From NCBI GenBank assembly GCA_001600175.1, contig BCJC01000002.1:2391111-2455110 (forward strand): a DNA stretch of 64,000 nt, written 5' to 3'. This stretch comes from Erythrobasidium yunnanense. Lineage: Eukaryota > Basidiomycota > Cystobasidiomycetes > Erythrobasidiales > Erythrobasidiaceae. The notes under the pieces are model-generated. The model saw nothing but the letters and a program-made list of their open reading frames with translations. It was not told the origin of the DNA and searched no databases. Made by a program: the position numbers and the translations under genes. Below are positions 55,030 through 64,000 of this stretch, in pieces. Each line of letters starts with the position of its first letter. Positions within the stretch are counted from its first letter, which is position 1.

Positions 55030-56379
55030 ATGTCGAGAAGGGCTAGCTCAGCCAGAAGTCGTGGCAATCACGGTCGCAGCGAGGACGACTACTCCAGCGA
55101 CGAGAGATACGATAATGGACGCAAAGGACGCGGTGGCTCCCGCCTTCCAGTTGGCTACTCCTACCCTTGGAAAGAAGACGACGGCCTCGTCCATGCCCAC
55201 CTCAAGCAGCTTTCCAGGGGACGAAATGCCAGACTGATCAACAATGAGTTTGCTCGAGGTCTCAAGAACGTCCAAGTCGAGAAGCCGCACGACTTTCGGA
55301 GCTGGAGACGCTCAGCGGACGGTCGCGATGTGCCGGTAACGGAGGAAGAGTTGATGCTAGGTACCATCCAGAGCAAGCTAGAGACTCTTCTAGATGTACA
55401 ACAGGCGCAGCAGTATATGCTGGCAGAGCGAAGGGGACTTCGACAGGCGGAGATCGCTGCTCATCGAGGCAAAGGCAAGTTCCCGATCGCTCGCGAGCGA
55501 AGAGAAACAGCGCCTCTTCCGCACCATCTGCGAGGCTCGGGACGTATCAACAGCGAAGATGAAGCTTTACGCCAAGCTGAGCTTGGGGAGGTTCAGCACA
55601 TTAGGGCGCTCATAAAGGATCTCAAAGCGCTCGATGATGGCAAAGAAGAGGTTTACCGAAAACAATTGAATAGCGGGCGACCCCCTGAGCTACCCGAGAT
55701 CGAAGTCGAGCAGCTTCTGAAGCTTGTCAAATTCAGGATTGCGGCGCTCCCGAACCCAGACCCACGTCTGATGAGGGAATATCGAGCAGCAAAGGAAGTC
55801 GCACAGTTGAGGGAACGTATCCAATGGCTACATAACGACCTCAAGCCAGGCGGACTGCTGGAACGACAGAAACGCTTAGCTGCCGCAAAAGGCGAAGATC
55901 CGCAACTGATCAAGCGACATGCTCTAGGGCGAGGAGTCCAACAGAGTGGCCTAGCGTATGATCCTCAAGTGGCTATACGCCTTTGCGAAGATTTATTGCG
56001 AGCAGCCTTAAAAGGTATCCTCACATCGTCTGAGTATAACGATCTTAATGCCAAACTTACGACCAAGCTTAAAGATCCACGATACAATGTCATCACCTCA
56101 CCACCTCTCACTCGTCTACGCCCACCTGAACTGGAGCCTGGCCATCGACCCGTCTTGGGTGGACGAGGCGTCGTCGTTCCGGAGAGGAGGCTGCCACGAC
56201 CCATTGCTATGGTTAAAGATGCAAAAACAGACACACAACGACAATGCCATGTCTTCCTACCTGCGTATGGCCTGGCCAGGAAGTTTCAACATGATGTTTT
56301 CGTGGAAGGTCGCTCCCTGGTGTGCGTTCCAAGAGGCCGTGACAGGCCGTCTCATGGCCGTGCGAATGCTAGACGCTGA
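55030..56379 (+). CDS. Orphan Ser/Arg-rich protein A (tandem trio)
   Basis: Not recognised. A 449-residue protein in a single exon. The N-terminus is Ser/Arg/Asp-rich (MSRRASSARSRGNHGRSEDD, then YSSDERYDNGRKGRGG). The middle is charged and helical (RLINNEFARGLKNVQVEKPH, RALIKDLKALDDGKEEVYRK, AKEVAQLRERIQWLHNDLK). Near the C-terminus is the module shared with the next two genes: AYDPQVAIRLCEDLLRAALK then SSEYNDLNAKL, followed by CHVFLPAYGLARKFQHDVFV and GRSLVCVPRGRD. No signal peptide or membrane helix. Absence of introns is unusual in this window. Function unknown; a nuclear or RNA-related role could be guessed from the RS-like start, but that is weak. Confidence 0.7.
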   Translation: MSRRASSARSRGNHGRSEDDYSSDERYDNGRKGRGGSRLPVGYSYPWKEDDGLVHAHLKQLSRGRNARLINNEFARGLKNVQVEKPHDFRSWRRSADGRDVPVTEEELMLGTIQSKLETLLDVQQAQQYMLAERRGLRQAEIAAHRGKGKFPIARERRETAPLPHHLRGSGRINSEDEALRQAELGEVQHIRALIKDLKALDDGKEEVYRKQLNSGRPPELPEIEVEQLLKLVKFRIAALPNPDPRLMREYRAAKEVAQLRERIQWLHNDLKPGGLLERQKRLAAAKGEDPQLIKRHALGRGVQQSGLAYDPQVAIRLCEDLLRAALKGILTSSEYNDLNAKLTTKLKDPRYNVITSPPLTRLRPPELEPGHRPVLGGRGVVVPERRLPRPIAMVKDAKTDTQRQCHVFLPAYGLARKFQHDVFVEGRSLVCVPRGRDRPSHGRANARR

Positions 56380-56656
56380 GTTATGATATCAGCCTGCTTC
56401 TTGTCAAAGCAACTCTGCAAACCGAATATCCAGCTTCCATGGAACAGACCGCCTCGCACATTTCCTTACGCTTCTGAGATAGCAGCTATTCTTCCGAATG
56501 CCTTGCTCTCCATTCTACTGACTCAACCTTCTGTATTATGTCTGACTCCGGCACAGCCATCGCGTGCAACAGTCCGTAAGAATCCTCACTTCAGGCTAAA
56601 GCTGTTGCTACACGACGCACAAGTACACGCTCTCTATCTTTGATCAAGCCAACATC

Positions 56657-57910
56657 ATGCCGTCACACTCACGGCGGCACCGTCGGCGCGACTCACCCAG
56701 CGATCCTGAGTCAGATCAATACTCTTACGACTCGAATGAAGATTCGTTTAAACGGACCCATAAGCGTACTTCTACGCACACAGACGATTGGAGGCGCTCT
56801 ACTCAGCGTATGCGGCAGTCAAGCTCGTCGAGCGATCGAAGCGATGGGAGCACTTCAAGCGAGTCCGATCGCAGTGGCAGCAGAGCCAAAGACAGGCATG
56901 CCAAGGGTGTACACAGCCATACACGCTCGAAGAGATCATCTCACAGTACGCGAAATCCACGACTATCTGCTTCGGCGCTCGAAAAGCTGGCAATGGCAAA
57001 TATGATGCAAGAAGAGCAAAGTCGGGCTAAATGGATTCAAAGTCGCAACTTACTCAAAGAGGCCCAGATAGCAGCTATTCGCAACCAACGTCAACCTCGC
57101 AAAGACCCTCTGCTCAGTCGACCAGCCTTGGGTGCTGCTGAAGAAGCAGCTGCGGTCTCACGCGCAGGCGCAGCCATCACCCAACAGCTCCAGTCTCTTG
57201 TCCAAGATATCGCTAGCTTCCGAGCTGGCAAGCTTACTGCGAAGATTATACTACAGTCTGAGCTTCGCGAAACGGGAAGAGCGAGGAACATTGACCAGTA
57301 CGTTGCAGAACAGCTTGCAGAGATGGGCATCGAGACTGGACCTGCGAAAGAGGATGTTGCAGGCGAGAGTGATATACGCAGAATGTTTGCGTACTACAGA
57401 CTTCGATTGAACTCCTTATTGGCCGGCCAATCGCCTCAGCTGGTCGAACAATACATGAGCCACCTCAAGAAGGCTTATAGAGTAGCCAAGCTGCGTGAAA
57501 AGATATCGGCTCTAGAACAATCGATACGTGCACCACCTGCAGAGGCCAAAACGAGGCGAGGTCTCGACTTCGATCCTGGCCTTGCGATCGATCTATGCCA
57601 GCGCCTACTTCAGTCTGTTCAAGAGGCTGTAGTCACTCCGACCGAATATACGGAACTCAATGTCAGGATCACGAACACACTGCAGCTTGTTGGGGCTATT
57701 CAGACATCCCGCGCCGAAGGAGAGCTGGTCGAAGGAAGGTTTCCCTGGCTCCTCAGGCCAGCCTTCGCCTACTACGAGCGCCCAAGCTCAGTAGCGCTAG
57801 TGGAAGGCCGGCTGGGCCGCGCTCTTCTACCGAGCTTTCGAGAGGCTAAGAAGCAGAAGTACGATATTCAGCTTCGGGGCAGGTTTCTGGCGTGTGTTCT
57901 AATAAGCTAG
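56657..57910 (+). CDS. Orphan Ser/Arg-rich protein B (tandem trio)
   Basis: Not recognised. 417 residues, one exon, same strand as gene A and 277 bases after it. It starts MPSHSRRHRRRDSPSDPESD and continues Ser/Arg/Asp-rich for about 110 residues (RQSSSSSDRSDGSTSSESDR). The helical middle includes SRAKWIQSRNLLKEAQIAAI and AKLREKISALEQSIRAPPAE. The shared module is FDPGLAIDLCQRLLQSVQEA, TPTEYTELNVRITNTLQ, then GRALLPSFREAKKQKYDIQL and RGRFLACVLIS at the very end. Clearly paralogous to A in order and spacing of blocks, although identity is low. Intronless. Confidence 0.68.
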   Translation: MPSHSRRHRRRDSPSDPESDQYSYDSNEDSFKRTHKRTSTHTDDWRRSTQRMRQSSSSSDRSDGSTSSESDRSGSRAKDRHAKGVHSHTRSKRSSHSTRNPRLSASALEKLAMANMMQEEQSRAKWIQSRNLLKEAQIAAIRNQRQPRKDPLLSRPALGAAEEAAAVSRAGAAITQQLQSLVQDIASFRAGKLTAKIILQSELRETGRARNIDQYVAEQLAEMGIETGPAKEDVAGESDIRRMFAYYRLRLNSLLAGQSPQLVEQYMSHLKKAYRVAKLREKISALEQSIRAPPAEAKTRRGLDFDPGLAIDLCQRLLQSVQEAVVTPTEYTELNVRITNTLQLVGAIQTSRAEGELVEGRFPWLLRPAFAYYERPSSVALVEGRLGRALLPSFREAKKQKYDIQLRGRFLACVLIS

Positions 57911-58129
57911 TTTCACTGGCTGTCTTCCGCTTGACTCTTCAATCAAAGTCATTAAGTTCACTATTCTGGCCATAATCGCAACTGCCCATCATGTAGATTC
58001 GGAGGCGGTGCTTTCGTATCGCACTGTGCTAACACATGTTTTACCTGCTCCAAGGATTTTCTTCGTGCATTTTTATACGAGCCAGCGGTTTGCGACTCTT
58101 GTGCTTTCGTCTAAAACCTTCGCAGAAAC

Positions 58130-58849
58130 ATGGGTGACCGTGATCGTCGCGCTTCCAATGCCCGAGCATATTCACCCCGTAGGCACTCTCGAAGCTCTTC
58201 CAGTGGCTCAAATGGCTCCAGCGCTTCAAGCTTGTCGGCGTCTAGCTACTCTGGCAGATCAGAGCGAAGCTCTTATAGCTCCGGATCTGGGGCTAGCTCA
58301 GCAACAAGTCAGTCCAGTTTCGAGGAGAACTCTGGCCAGGGGGCGCCCTTCTTCAACTCGTTAAGCCAGAAAAGGATTGATGTCAGAGCACTGCGAGAGT
58401 CTATCGCTCGACTGCCAACCGATTTGAACGCCGATCCCAAGATTGCAGACCCACGAAGCGCGCTGGACAGAGCTGTCATTCTATGCAGAGATTTGACGAT
58501 TGCTGCGGCTGCTGGTCGTCGATCTGGAATGGACGATCGACTCTACGATGAGCTGAATCTCAGCTTGTCCGAGACTCTGCTTCGACAGGGAATAGCAGCC
58601 TACGTCGATACCGTCCAGGCCGGACAAGTGCCTTTGCAAAACATCGGCAAGCGCTTCTTCCTGCCGGACTATGCTCTGATTAAGGACATGCTTCCCGGCT
58701 CAATCGTTGAGGTCCATTTGGCTGCCCCTCTCCGGCATCCGAGGCTGAAACCAATGACTGGAGGTCCAGAGAAATTAGTATGGTCGCTCGTCAACCGCGG
58801 ACATGAGAGGATTGGAAGGAATGCAGAGGGAAAGATGTTTCGCGCATGA
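58130..58849 (+). CDS. Orphan Ser/Arg-rich protein C (tandem trio)
   Basis: Not recognised. 239 residues, one exon, 220 bases after gene B on the same strand. It starts MGDRDRRASNARAYSPRRHS and is Ser-rich for about 80 residues (SSSSGSNGSSASSLSASSYS). It lacks the long helical middle of A and B but retains the C-terminal module: DPRSALDRAVILCRDLTIAA, DDRLYDELNLSLSETLL, then RFFLPDYALIKDMLPGSIVE and VHLAAPLRHP. Seen as a shortened paralogue. Intronless. Confidence 0.65.
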   Translation: MGDRDRRASNARAYSPRRHSRSSSSGSNGSSASSLSASSYSGRSERSSYSSGSGASSATSQSSFEENSGQGAPFFNSLSQKRIDVRALRESIARLPTDLNADPKIADPRSALDRAVILCRDLTIAAAAGRRSGMDDRLYDELNLSLSETLLRQGIAAYVDTVQAGQVPLQNIGKRFFLPDYALIKDMLPGSIVEVHLAAPLRHPRLKPMTGGPEKLVWSLVNRGHERIGRNAEGKMFRA

Positions 58850-58933
58850 GTGAGCACCGAAGCTGGGTGAACGGTTTGGCATCGAACGCTCGTTTTATCG
58901 GACTTGTCTGCTACTTGCAATATAACCCCTTTC

Positions 58934-59559
58934 CTACGATGCTGCTTTCTCTATGTGCCAACCAGCTTGACTAAGAGCGCTAGCGGCCTGATCGAGGCTT
59001 TCCGGAGCGACCATGACAAGATCGGTGTGATGAGTAGATATAACGAAGAGCGATACGCCAGCCTTCTTGAGAACTCCCGAAAGATCCGCCATTACGCCTG
59101 AGCTGTCGTCAGCAAGTGAAGCATGGAAACTTTGCTGTAGCACATACCTATCATGGATAGCTCGAGAGGTCCTCTAACGCGAAGTACACTCCAGTGACTG
59201 GGCTTTGCAATCGTCTCATTGTCTTTGAAAGCCTGCTGCCATTGTGAAGCAGAGTCTTGGGTCATGATCACGTTGAGCTCTCCGCTTCTTCGGACAATGC
59301 AGAAGAATGGGTCTTCATGTAAAGACTTCGCCAGCAACTCTCCAGGTAGCTTAACGTCTCCGAGGGGCGTAAGAAGCACCAATTGGAACGGTTCTACCAG
59401 GATATGGAAAGCCGGATGTGACAGATCAAGACTGCCAGAAGAGGAGGAAGAAGTGCGGCTTCCTGCAGCGCCGGCTGCTTGGCCATCATCGTTGGAAGAT
59501 TCTTGTGCTTTGATATGCAAAACAATATCGCCTCTGCGGTCAGAGGATTGGGCAGCCAT
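58934..59559 (-). CDS. ACT-domain protein (CASTOR-like)
   Basis: Small protein of two exons with a tandem regulatory ACT-like fold. The first exon, after a Ser/Gly-rich spacer, has FHILVEPFQLVLLTPLGDV, then LHEDPFFCIVRRSGELNVIM and HWSVLRVRGPLELSMIG. The intron (GTATGT...CTCAG) leads to VMADLSGVLKKAGVSLFVIS, then THHTDLVMVAPESLDQAASA and LSQAGWHIEKAAS. VLRVRGPLELSMIGVMADLS and VSLFVISTHHTDLVMV resemble the amino-acid-binding half of CASTOR/ACT_7 proteins, suggesting a small-molecule sensor. No enzyme domain is attached. Confidence 0.75.
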
Positions 59560-59779
59560 GGTCGTCCACTGATGAAGCTGGGAGAGCTGACACCCAGCGA
59601 AGTTGATAGCAAGTCCTGATCTCCGCGTCAGGATCTAAACGTCAAGACGAGAAGCAAGTGTTGTTATGAACCAAACGAACGCGACGCCTCGACGGTCGAC
59701 TCGCGGTCCGAGCTGCAATGCGCCGTAGCAAGGACTCTCCTTTCTACAGTCCTCCATCCTGCTCCTCCATCCTATTCGC

Positions 59780-60589
59780 ATGAGTACTCTGCCTCTTCCT
59801 ACGCAAGTCGCAGTCGCATGCCTGCTTTCTGCGCCTCGTCTCGCTGACAGCTTACCGCAATTTCGTCAATGTTTTGTTCGACAGGTTTTCAGGCAGACTC
59901 AACGACGATTTTCATGTATGGATCGCCAAACTCAGCAGCTGGCTTAGAATGTCAATCCTGCGATGCGACTCCGCGCCTTCGCCCTGCTGAGTACTCGCAA
60001 AATTCTGCTTCCACAGTCACGATGTTCCGGAGGAAGAAGATGACAAACGGCTGGACATGGTGATTCTGGCACTCGAGAAGGGCAGCTGCGCGGAAAGATG
60101 GCTCCTCCAACAGCCCGAGGAATATCGATCTACTTCGCGGCACTGTCTTGGACTGCTTCAAGCGAAGTATGGCAGCGCGTTGCGGTTACAATTGGTAGGT
60201 GAAGCTATCGAGCAGATCTCTACATGCGCTTAGGAATCCACGTACAGGCCAGGCAAGCGGCTCTCAACAACCTCGCTTCCCGGACGTTCAGGGATGAGCT
60301 CCATCGCGGTGAAACAGTCGCGGATCTCATCAACGATTTCGAGTACATGATAGGCATAGCGCGCTGTGAGGGCGAAATGGAGCGGAAAGATCACTTCGTC
60401 AGGTAAATTACGCCTAGCATACGATATTCAAAGGTTGACGCTTCTTCGGCGCAATTTAGAATATTTCGCAAGTTTCCAGCTGCCAGTCGGATGCTGCAAC
60501 GAACCACAACCCTTGACAGTGCATTCCACGAGGCCTTGCGATGGGAGAAAATGCTCTTCAAGGAGTCTTCCGACACCAGCAGCTTATAA
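59780..60589 (+). CDS. Unrecognised multi-exon protein, 5' exons uncertain
   Basis: Not recognised. The later exons are clear: HDVPEEEDDKRLDMVILALE, KGSCAERWLLQQPEEYRSTS and SRHCLGLLQAKYGSALRLQL are followed by an intron (GTAGGT...CTTAG). Then GIHVQARQAALNNLASRTFR and ETVADLINDFEYMIGIARCE, another intron (GTAAAT...TTTAG), and IFRKFPAASRMLQRTTTLDS, AFHEALRWEKMLFKESSDTS, stopping at TAA 60587-60589. Upstream, a frame reading YRNFVNVLFDRFSGRLNDDF and HVWIAKLSSWLR looks coding. Its joins to the start (ATG at 59780, possibly an almost minimal first exon) and to the next exon use weak donors. Mostly helical, no membrane segment. The gene is convergent with NOP4. Confidence 0.55.
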
Positions 60590-60679
60590 GTCAACACGTA
60601 ATCTTGTCACATAGCAAGCAGCATTCACAAAATCCCTACCTAATATCACAGCATACATCTTGAGGATATCATGACTGCA

Positions 60680-63600
60680 CTACTTGCCCTTTTTCGCTTT
60701 AGCCAAGCGTCTTTTCTTGCCTATCATGGACCCAAGCGGATTGTGCTCTTGCTTCTTTGCCTTGTCTGCCTTCTGCTCGATCTTCTTCTCTGGCTGCTTC
60801 GTCTCAACCTCTGTTTCGTCAATGTCTCGCTTTCGCTTCTTGCTCTTCTCCCGGACGCGGTCCACCTTCTCGTCTCTCCTCTTCACTGTAACAGCGTTCT
60901 CGATACTGAATTCGATGATCAAAGTCTTGCCTTGTCTGGCGATACTCTTCTCGTCTTCGCCCTCCAATTCCTTCAATTTCTCTTGCATTCGCTTGATGCG
61001 AACCTCCTTCTCGGTGTCAGATATTTCCTTCCTGCCTGTGTCGCCCTGCAAGCGCTCGATCTGGAACTTGAGATCTTCCATCCACCAGCTGTGGAAGAGC
61101 TTGTGCACAGCTGAATTCGCGTTTGCCCACCGAATGACTCGAAGCGCATCCGCATGCGAATGCATCTCCAAGAAACCGTACCCTTTGCTTCTCTTCAGAC
61201 CCGTGAGCGGATCGAGCCTATCATCCTGCCGCAGAATCTTGGACTGCTTGACTTTCGAAGGACCTTTGCCAAACTTCTTATCCTTTGCCGCTTTCTTCTC
61301 GTTCTCCTCTCCGTCAACAGCCATGGGCACTTCGGCTGCTGCCTCGGATGCCCCAGATTTTGCGCCAAGCGCATTGACAGCCTCTCTCAGTTCGTCCAGA
61401 GTCAGCGGACTGCGCCGGCCTCGCTTGACATCGCTTTCGAAGGCTTTGCAACTCCACCCAGCCAGGCGTTTGAGCATGCCTTCTGTTACAAACAGTGGGA
61501 TTTGTCTGATAGCAAGACGAGTGCGAGAAATGTACAGAGCCGGATTCGTTCGCAGCAGTGCGCGACGAGCTTCGAAAGAGCTCTCACGCGCCTGGAGATC
61601 CGAGGTAGGTATCCCGCTTGCGAGAGGACTATCCGGCAGAATGACTAATATTTGACATACTTAGCGATGGAAGCATTGTTTGTAGAGCTGGACTGCAAAC
61701 TTACCACCTTCATGCATAAGATACAGATTCCTTCGATCTTTGTTGTCGCCCTTTCGATCTCTTTCCTCCCTCAGCTTATCAGCTTTGCCCTTGCTAACAG
61801 CTTCGCTGACACCTAGCACACGACCGTGCAGCGTCAGACGAGCTGCACTAGCAGATGACGGATCTGCAGTGAGCAAGGACTGATGCGTTGCATTCAGACC
61901 TGCCTTGTCTTTGCCCTTGACAGATCCTGCTGGAGCAGAAGAGCCGGTTTGCGAAGCTAATCTTTCAGACTCTCCAAGGCATGTAAGTGCATCTTCAGCT
62001 TTGTAGAAGTTGACAAAGCCGGTTCCTCGGGATCGTTTCGTGTTGGGGTCCATTACGATACGGGCATACTTGACACCGCCAAACGATTTGAAGCTTTAAA
62101 GATAGGTTAGCCTTTCGTCTTCGCCGGAAGCGATACCTGACTTACAGATTGTAGAGCTCATCTTCGGTCGCTTCAAACTGGATATTGCGAACGAAAAGGG
62201 TGGTGCCCTCATCCGCGACTTTCGCTTTGCTCGCTTCGCCACCTTTCTCTGCATCTTCGTCCGACAATTCGGCGTCACTAGGAGGCTCCAGCTCAGTCAT
62301 ATCGATGGGCTCAGGTGTTAGGTCATCTTCTTCGTCTTCGTCCTCATCCTCGTCGCTATCCTCTTCTTCATCTTCGTCTGAGTCCGAAGCGTCCGGATCT
62401 TGCTCCATGCCATTCTTTGACTCCTTAGCCTCTTCTGGCACTGAGGTAGCCTTGTTCGCTTCCGCTTCCAGCTTCATGTACTGCTCTTTTCCAATGGCCC
62501 AATCCACAGCACACATCCGCCCCTTGACGCCCACGATCTTGCCCTTCTCCTTCTTTCTCTTTATGCTCGACAGCTCGTGGCTCGCGGCTTCTGTTATGCG
62601 ATCTTTCTCCATTCCAGCGTAGATTCGCTTGTTGTTCATGCCTTCCAAGGCCGCTTGAGCAGATGCCTTGGTGATGAATGTTATGAAGGCATAGCCTTTG
62701 AGTAGTCGTATTGTTTGTATGGAGCCAAAACCAGCAAAGGCAGATGCAATATCAGGCAGAGTGACCTGTGGATTGGATATCCAAAGTCAGCAGATGTTTT
62801 GCATAATGCTAATATATATTGAAACTCACGTCAAAAGCCAGATTTCTGACGATCAAACGGCCACCGCGCTGGTCTGTCACGCCTTTGCGGCTGAGAGTAT
62901 CGTCTTCCCACTTGTTCTTGGCTCGAACGAGACATCCTTTGGTTACAGTATCGTGAAGCTTCCTCTCCAGCTGTTTGGCGACTTGCGACGACGGGCACTC
63001 AAGCAGGACAAGCGGCTCGATTGTCGTGATTGGCGTGGCATCTTCGTTATTCGACGTGATTACACGATGCGTTGATGGTGTGATATAGATTTGCGAAGAG
63101 TCTAAAGCGCCTGATCCAGTATTAATGCTGTAGCAGATCTTCTTCAGTTTCTTCTGCAGGGCTTTCTTGGTCGCTTGGTCATTGACATCGAGACCTCCTT
63201 CTAGAACGATGGTGCGACTGTCTTTCGCATTATCGATTCCTGACTCCGCTCCATTCTGCTTCTCGCCATCTGCCTGTCCACCTTGCCTTGCAGCTCGCTT
63301 GGCTTCTCTTCGTACAGCATACGCGTTCCGCACATTGGTATTCTCCGCTAACGGCACGAAGGAGGCATTGCTCTGCATTGGATCTTCCACATCGCTGTCC
63401 TCGTCTGCTGCTGCACCGTTCTTGCCTGGAGCACCTCGCTGCCTTCGCTGTGCCCATTTCACACTGATTTTCTTCCCATCTATGATTGTCCCATCGAGCT
63501 CCTTGATAGCTTTCTCCGCATCATCTTTCAATACGAATTTGGCGAACCCATAGCCTTTGCCTTGACCAGGGCTAGTCTGCGAAGTGACAATAAATGCAGT

Positions 63601-63810
63601 TCGTATGGGACCAATTGCGGAAAGCAAAGCAGAAAGGGACTGGGAAGTGTATGCGGAAGGTAGGGAAGATACGAGAAGGGTTGTGATGGATTGCGATTGG
63701 GATTTCGAGCTGTATACGAAACTGCGTCAGAAACTACTTGCTTGCCGGGCAGGATTTTCAGCGCACGTCGACGCAGCTGATGAAGCTGCCGTATTGGATG
63801 TTGTAGCCAT
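60680..63810 (-). CDS. NOP4: Nucleolar RNA-binding protein NOP4/RBM28-like (several RRMs)
   Basis: Predicted 60S ribosome-assembly factor. A first short exon (MATTSNTAASSAAS) with a GTGCGC donor leads to RRM1: SITTLLVSSLPSAYTSQSLS, then GKGYGFAKFVLKDDAEKAIK. RRM2 begins GGRLIVRNLAFDVSF. A very acidic linker (DSDEDEEEDSDEDEDE) follows. RRM3 has EGTTLFVRNIQFEATEDELY and KRSRGTGFVNFYKAEDALTC. The last RRM-like unit has GLKRSKGYGFLEMHSHADAL and RVIRWANANS, the SRGYGFxEFxxHxxAL form typical of Nop4/RBM28. It ends HNPLGSMIGKKRRLAKAKKG K. Six or more exons. Start ATG at 63808-63810; stop at 60680. Confidence 0.87.
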
Positions 63811-64000
63811 GGTGTGAATGTTGGCTAGATCTTCACGTCTAGCTTTCCAATGGTTTCAAACGCCGAAGCCTTCCTCAAGAACCGGATGCTTGATTGTGTA
63901 ACGTTCGCCTGTACCAGGCCTTAAGCTTTGATGTATACCTTGCAAAGGTCGTGTAAACCTTTGGTAACACTTCTTTGAATCGCTGTAAAGTCGACCTTCC
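63811..64000. other. Upstream flank of NOP4
   Basis: Probable promoter of the NOP4-like gene running off the window. No gene supported. Confidence 0.4.

Noticed and set aside
1-64000. tRNA genes, rRNA, CRISPR arrays, telomere repeats and transposons
   Set aside because: A scan by eye for A/B-box pairs, terminal repeats, reverse transcriptase or transposase motifs and regular repeat-spacer patterns found nothing convincing.

Overview
The window is nuclear DNA of a fungus, most likely a basidiomycete with a compact genome. Almost every gene is cut by many short introns (about 50-70 bases, GT...AG), genes lie only 50-900 bases apart, and the set is typically fungal: an SREBP-type factor, a WHI2-like BTB protein, a siderophore transporter, aspartokinase, a septin, a formin and a Mis12 kinetochore protein. 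I cannot name the species from sequence alone. I found 32 genes or gene copies, no transposon, no CRISPR array and no convincing tRNA or rRNA gene.

Layout. 0.3-7.0 kb (minus): exosome subunit MTR3, SREBP-like SRE1, and a CRAL-TRIO/RhoGAP protein. 7.2-9.4 kb (plus): a SET-domain protein and an unrecognised Cys/His-containing small gene. 9.6-14.2 kb (minus): an unusual transketolase-family enzyme and a ten-exon cupin protein. 14.9-18.6 kb: a small coiled-coil protein (plus), then MIS12 and an alpha/beta hydrolase (minus). 18.9-28.9 kb (minus): a head-to-tail array of six related F-box plus leucine-rich genes, two of them disrupted. 29.0-35.1 kb (minus): one large formin. 35.9-46.2 kb: siderophore transporter, WHI2-like protein, a second MFS transporter, SRP19, tyrosyl-tRNA synthetase and a J-protein. 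47.1-54.6 kb: aspartokinase, the calcium-regulated mitochondrial aspartate/glutamate carrier and a septin. 55.0-58.8 kb (plus): three consecutive intronless Ser/Arg-rich paralogues unlike any family I know. 58.9-63.8 kb: an ACT-domain protein, an unrecognised gene and the ribosome-biogenesis RNA-binding protein NOP4.

Most of the window is ordinary conserved housekeeping. The lineage-specific parts are the six-copy F-box array, which is being duplicated and lost in place, and the trio of fast-diverging intronless genes. The clearest regulatory signal is a pair of ATCWGATAA sites, the known target of iron-responsive GATA repressors, in the promoter of the siderophore transporter. Several genes use GTGCGC or GTGCGT splice donors, and the cupin gene contains micro-exons of 18 and 22 bases.

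Gene ends were built by reading splice sites by eye. Where total length was checked (SRE1, SET, hydrolase, SRP19) the spliced frame closes exactly. First exons of some F-box copies and of two unrecognised genes remain uncertain.
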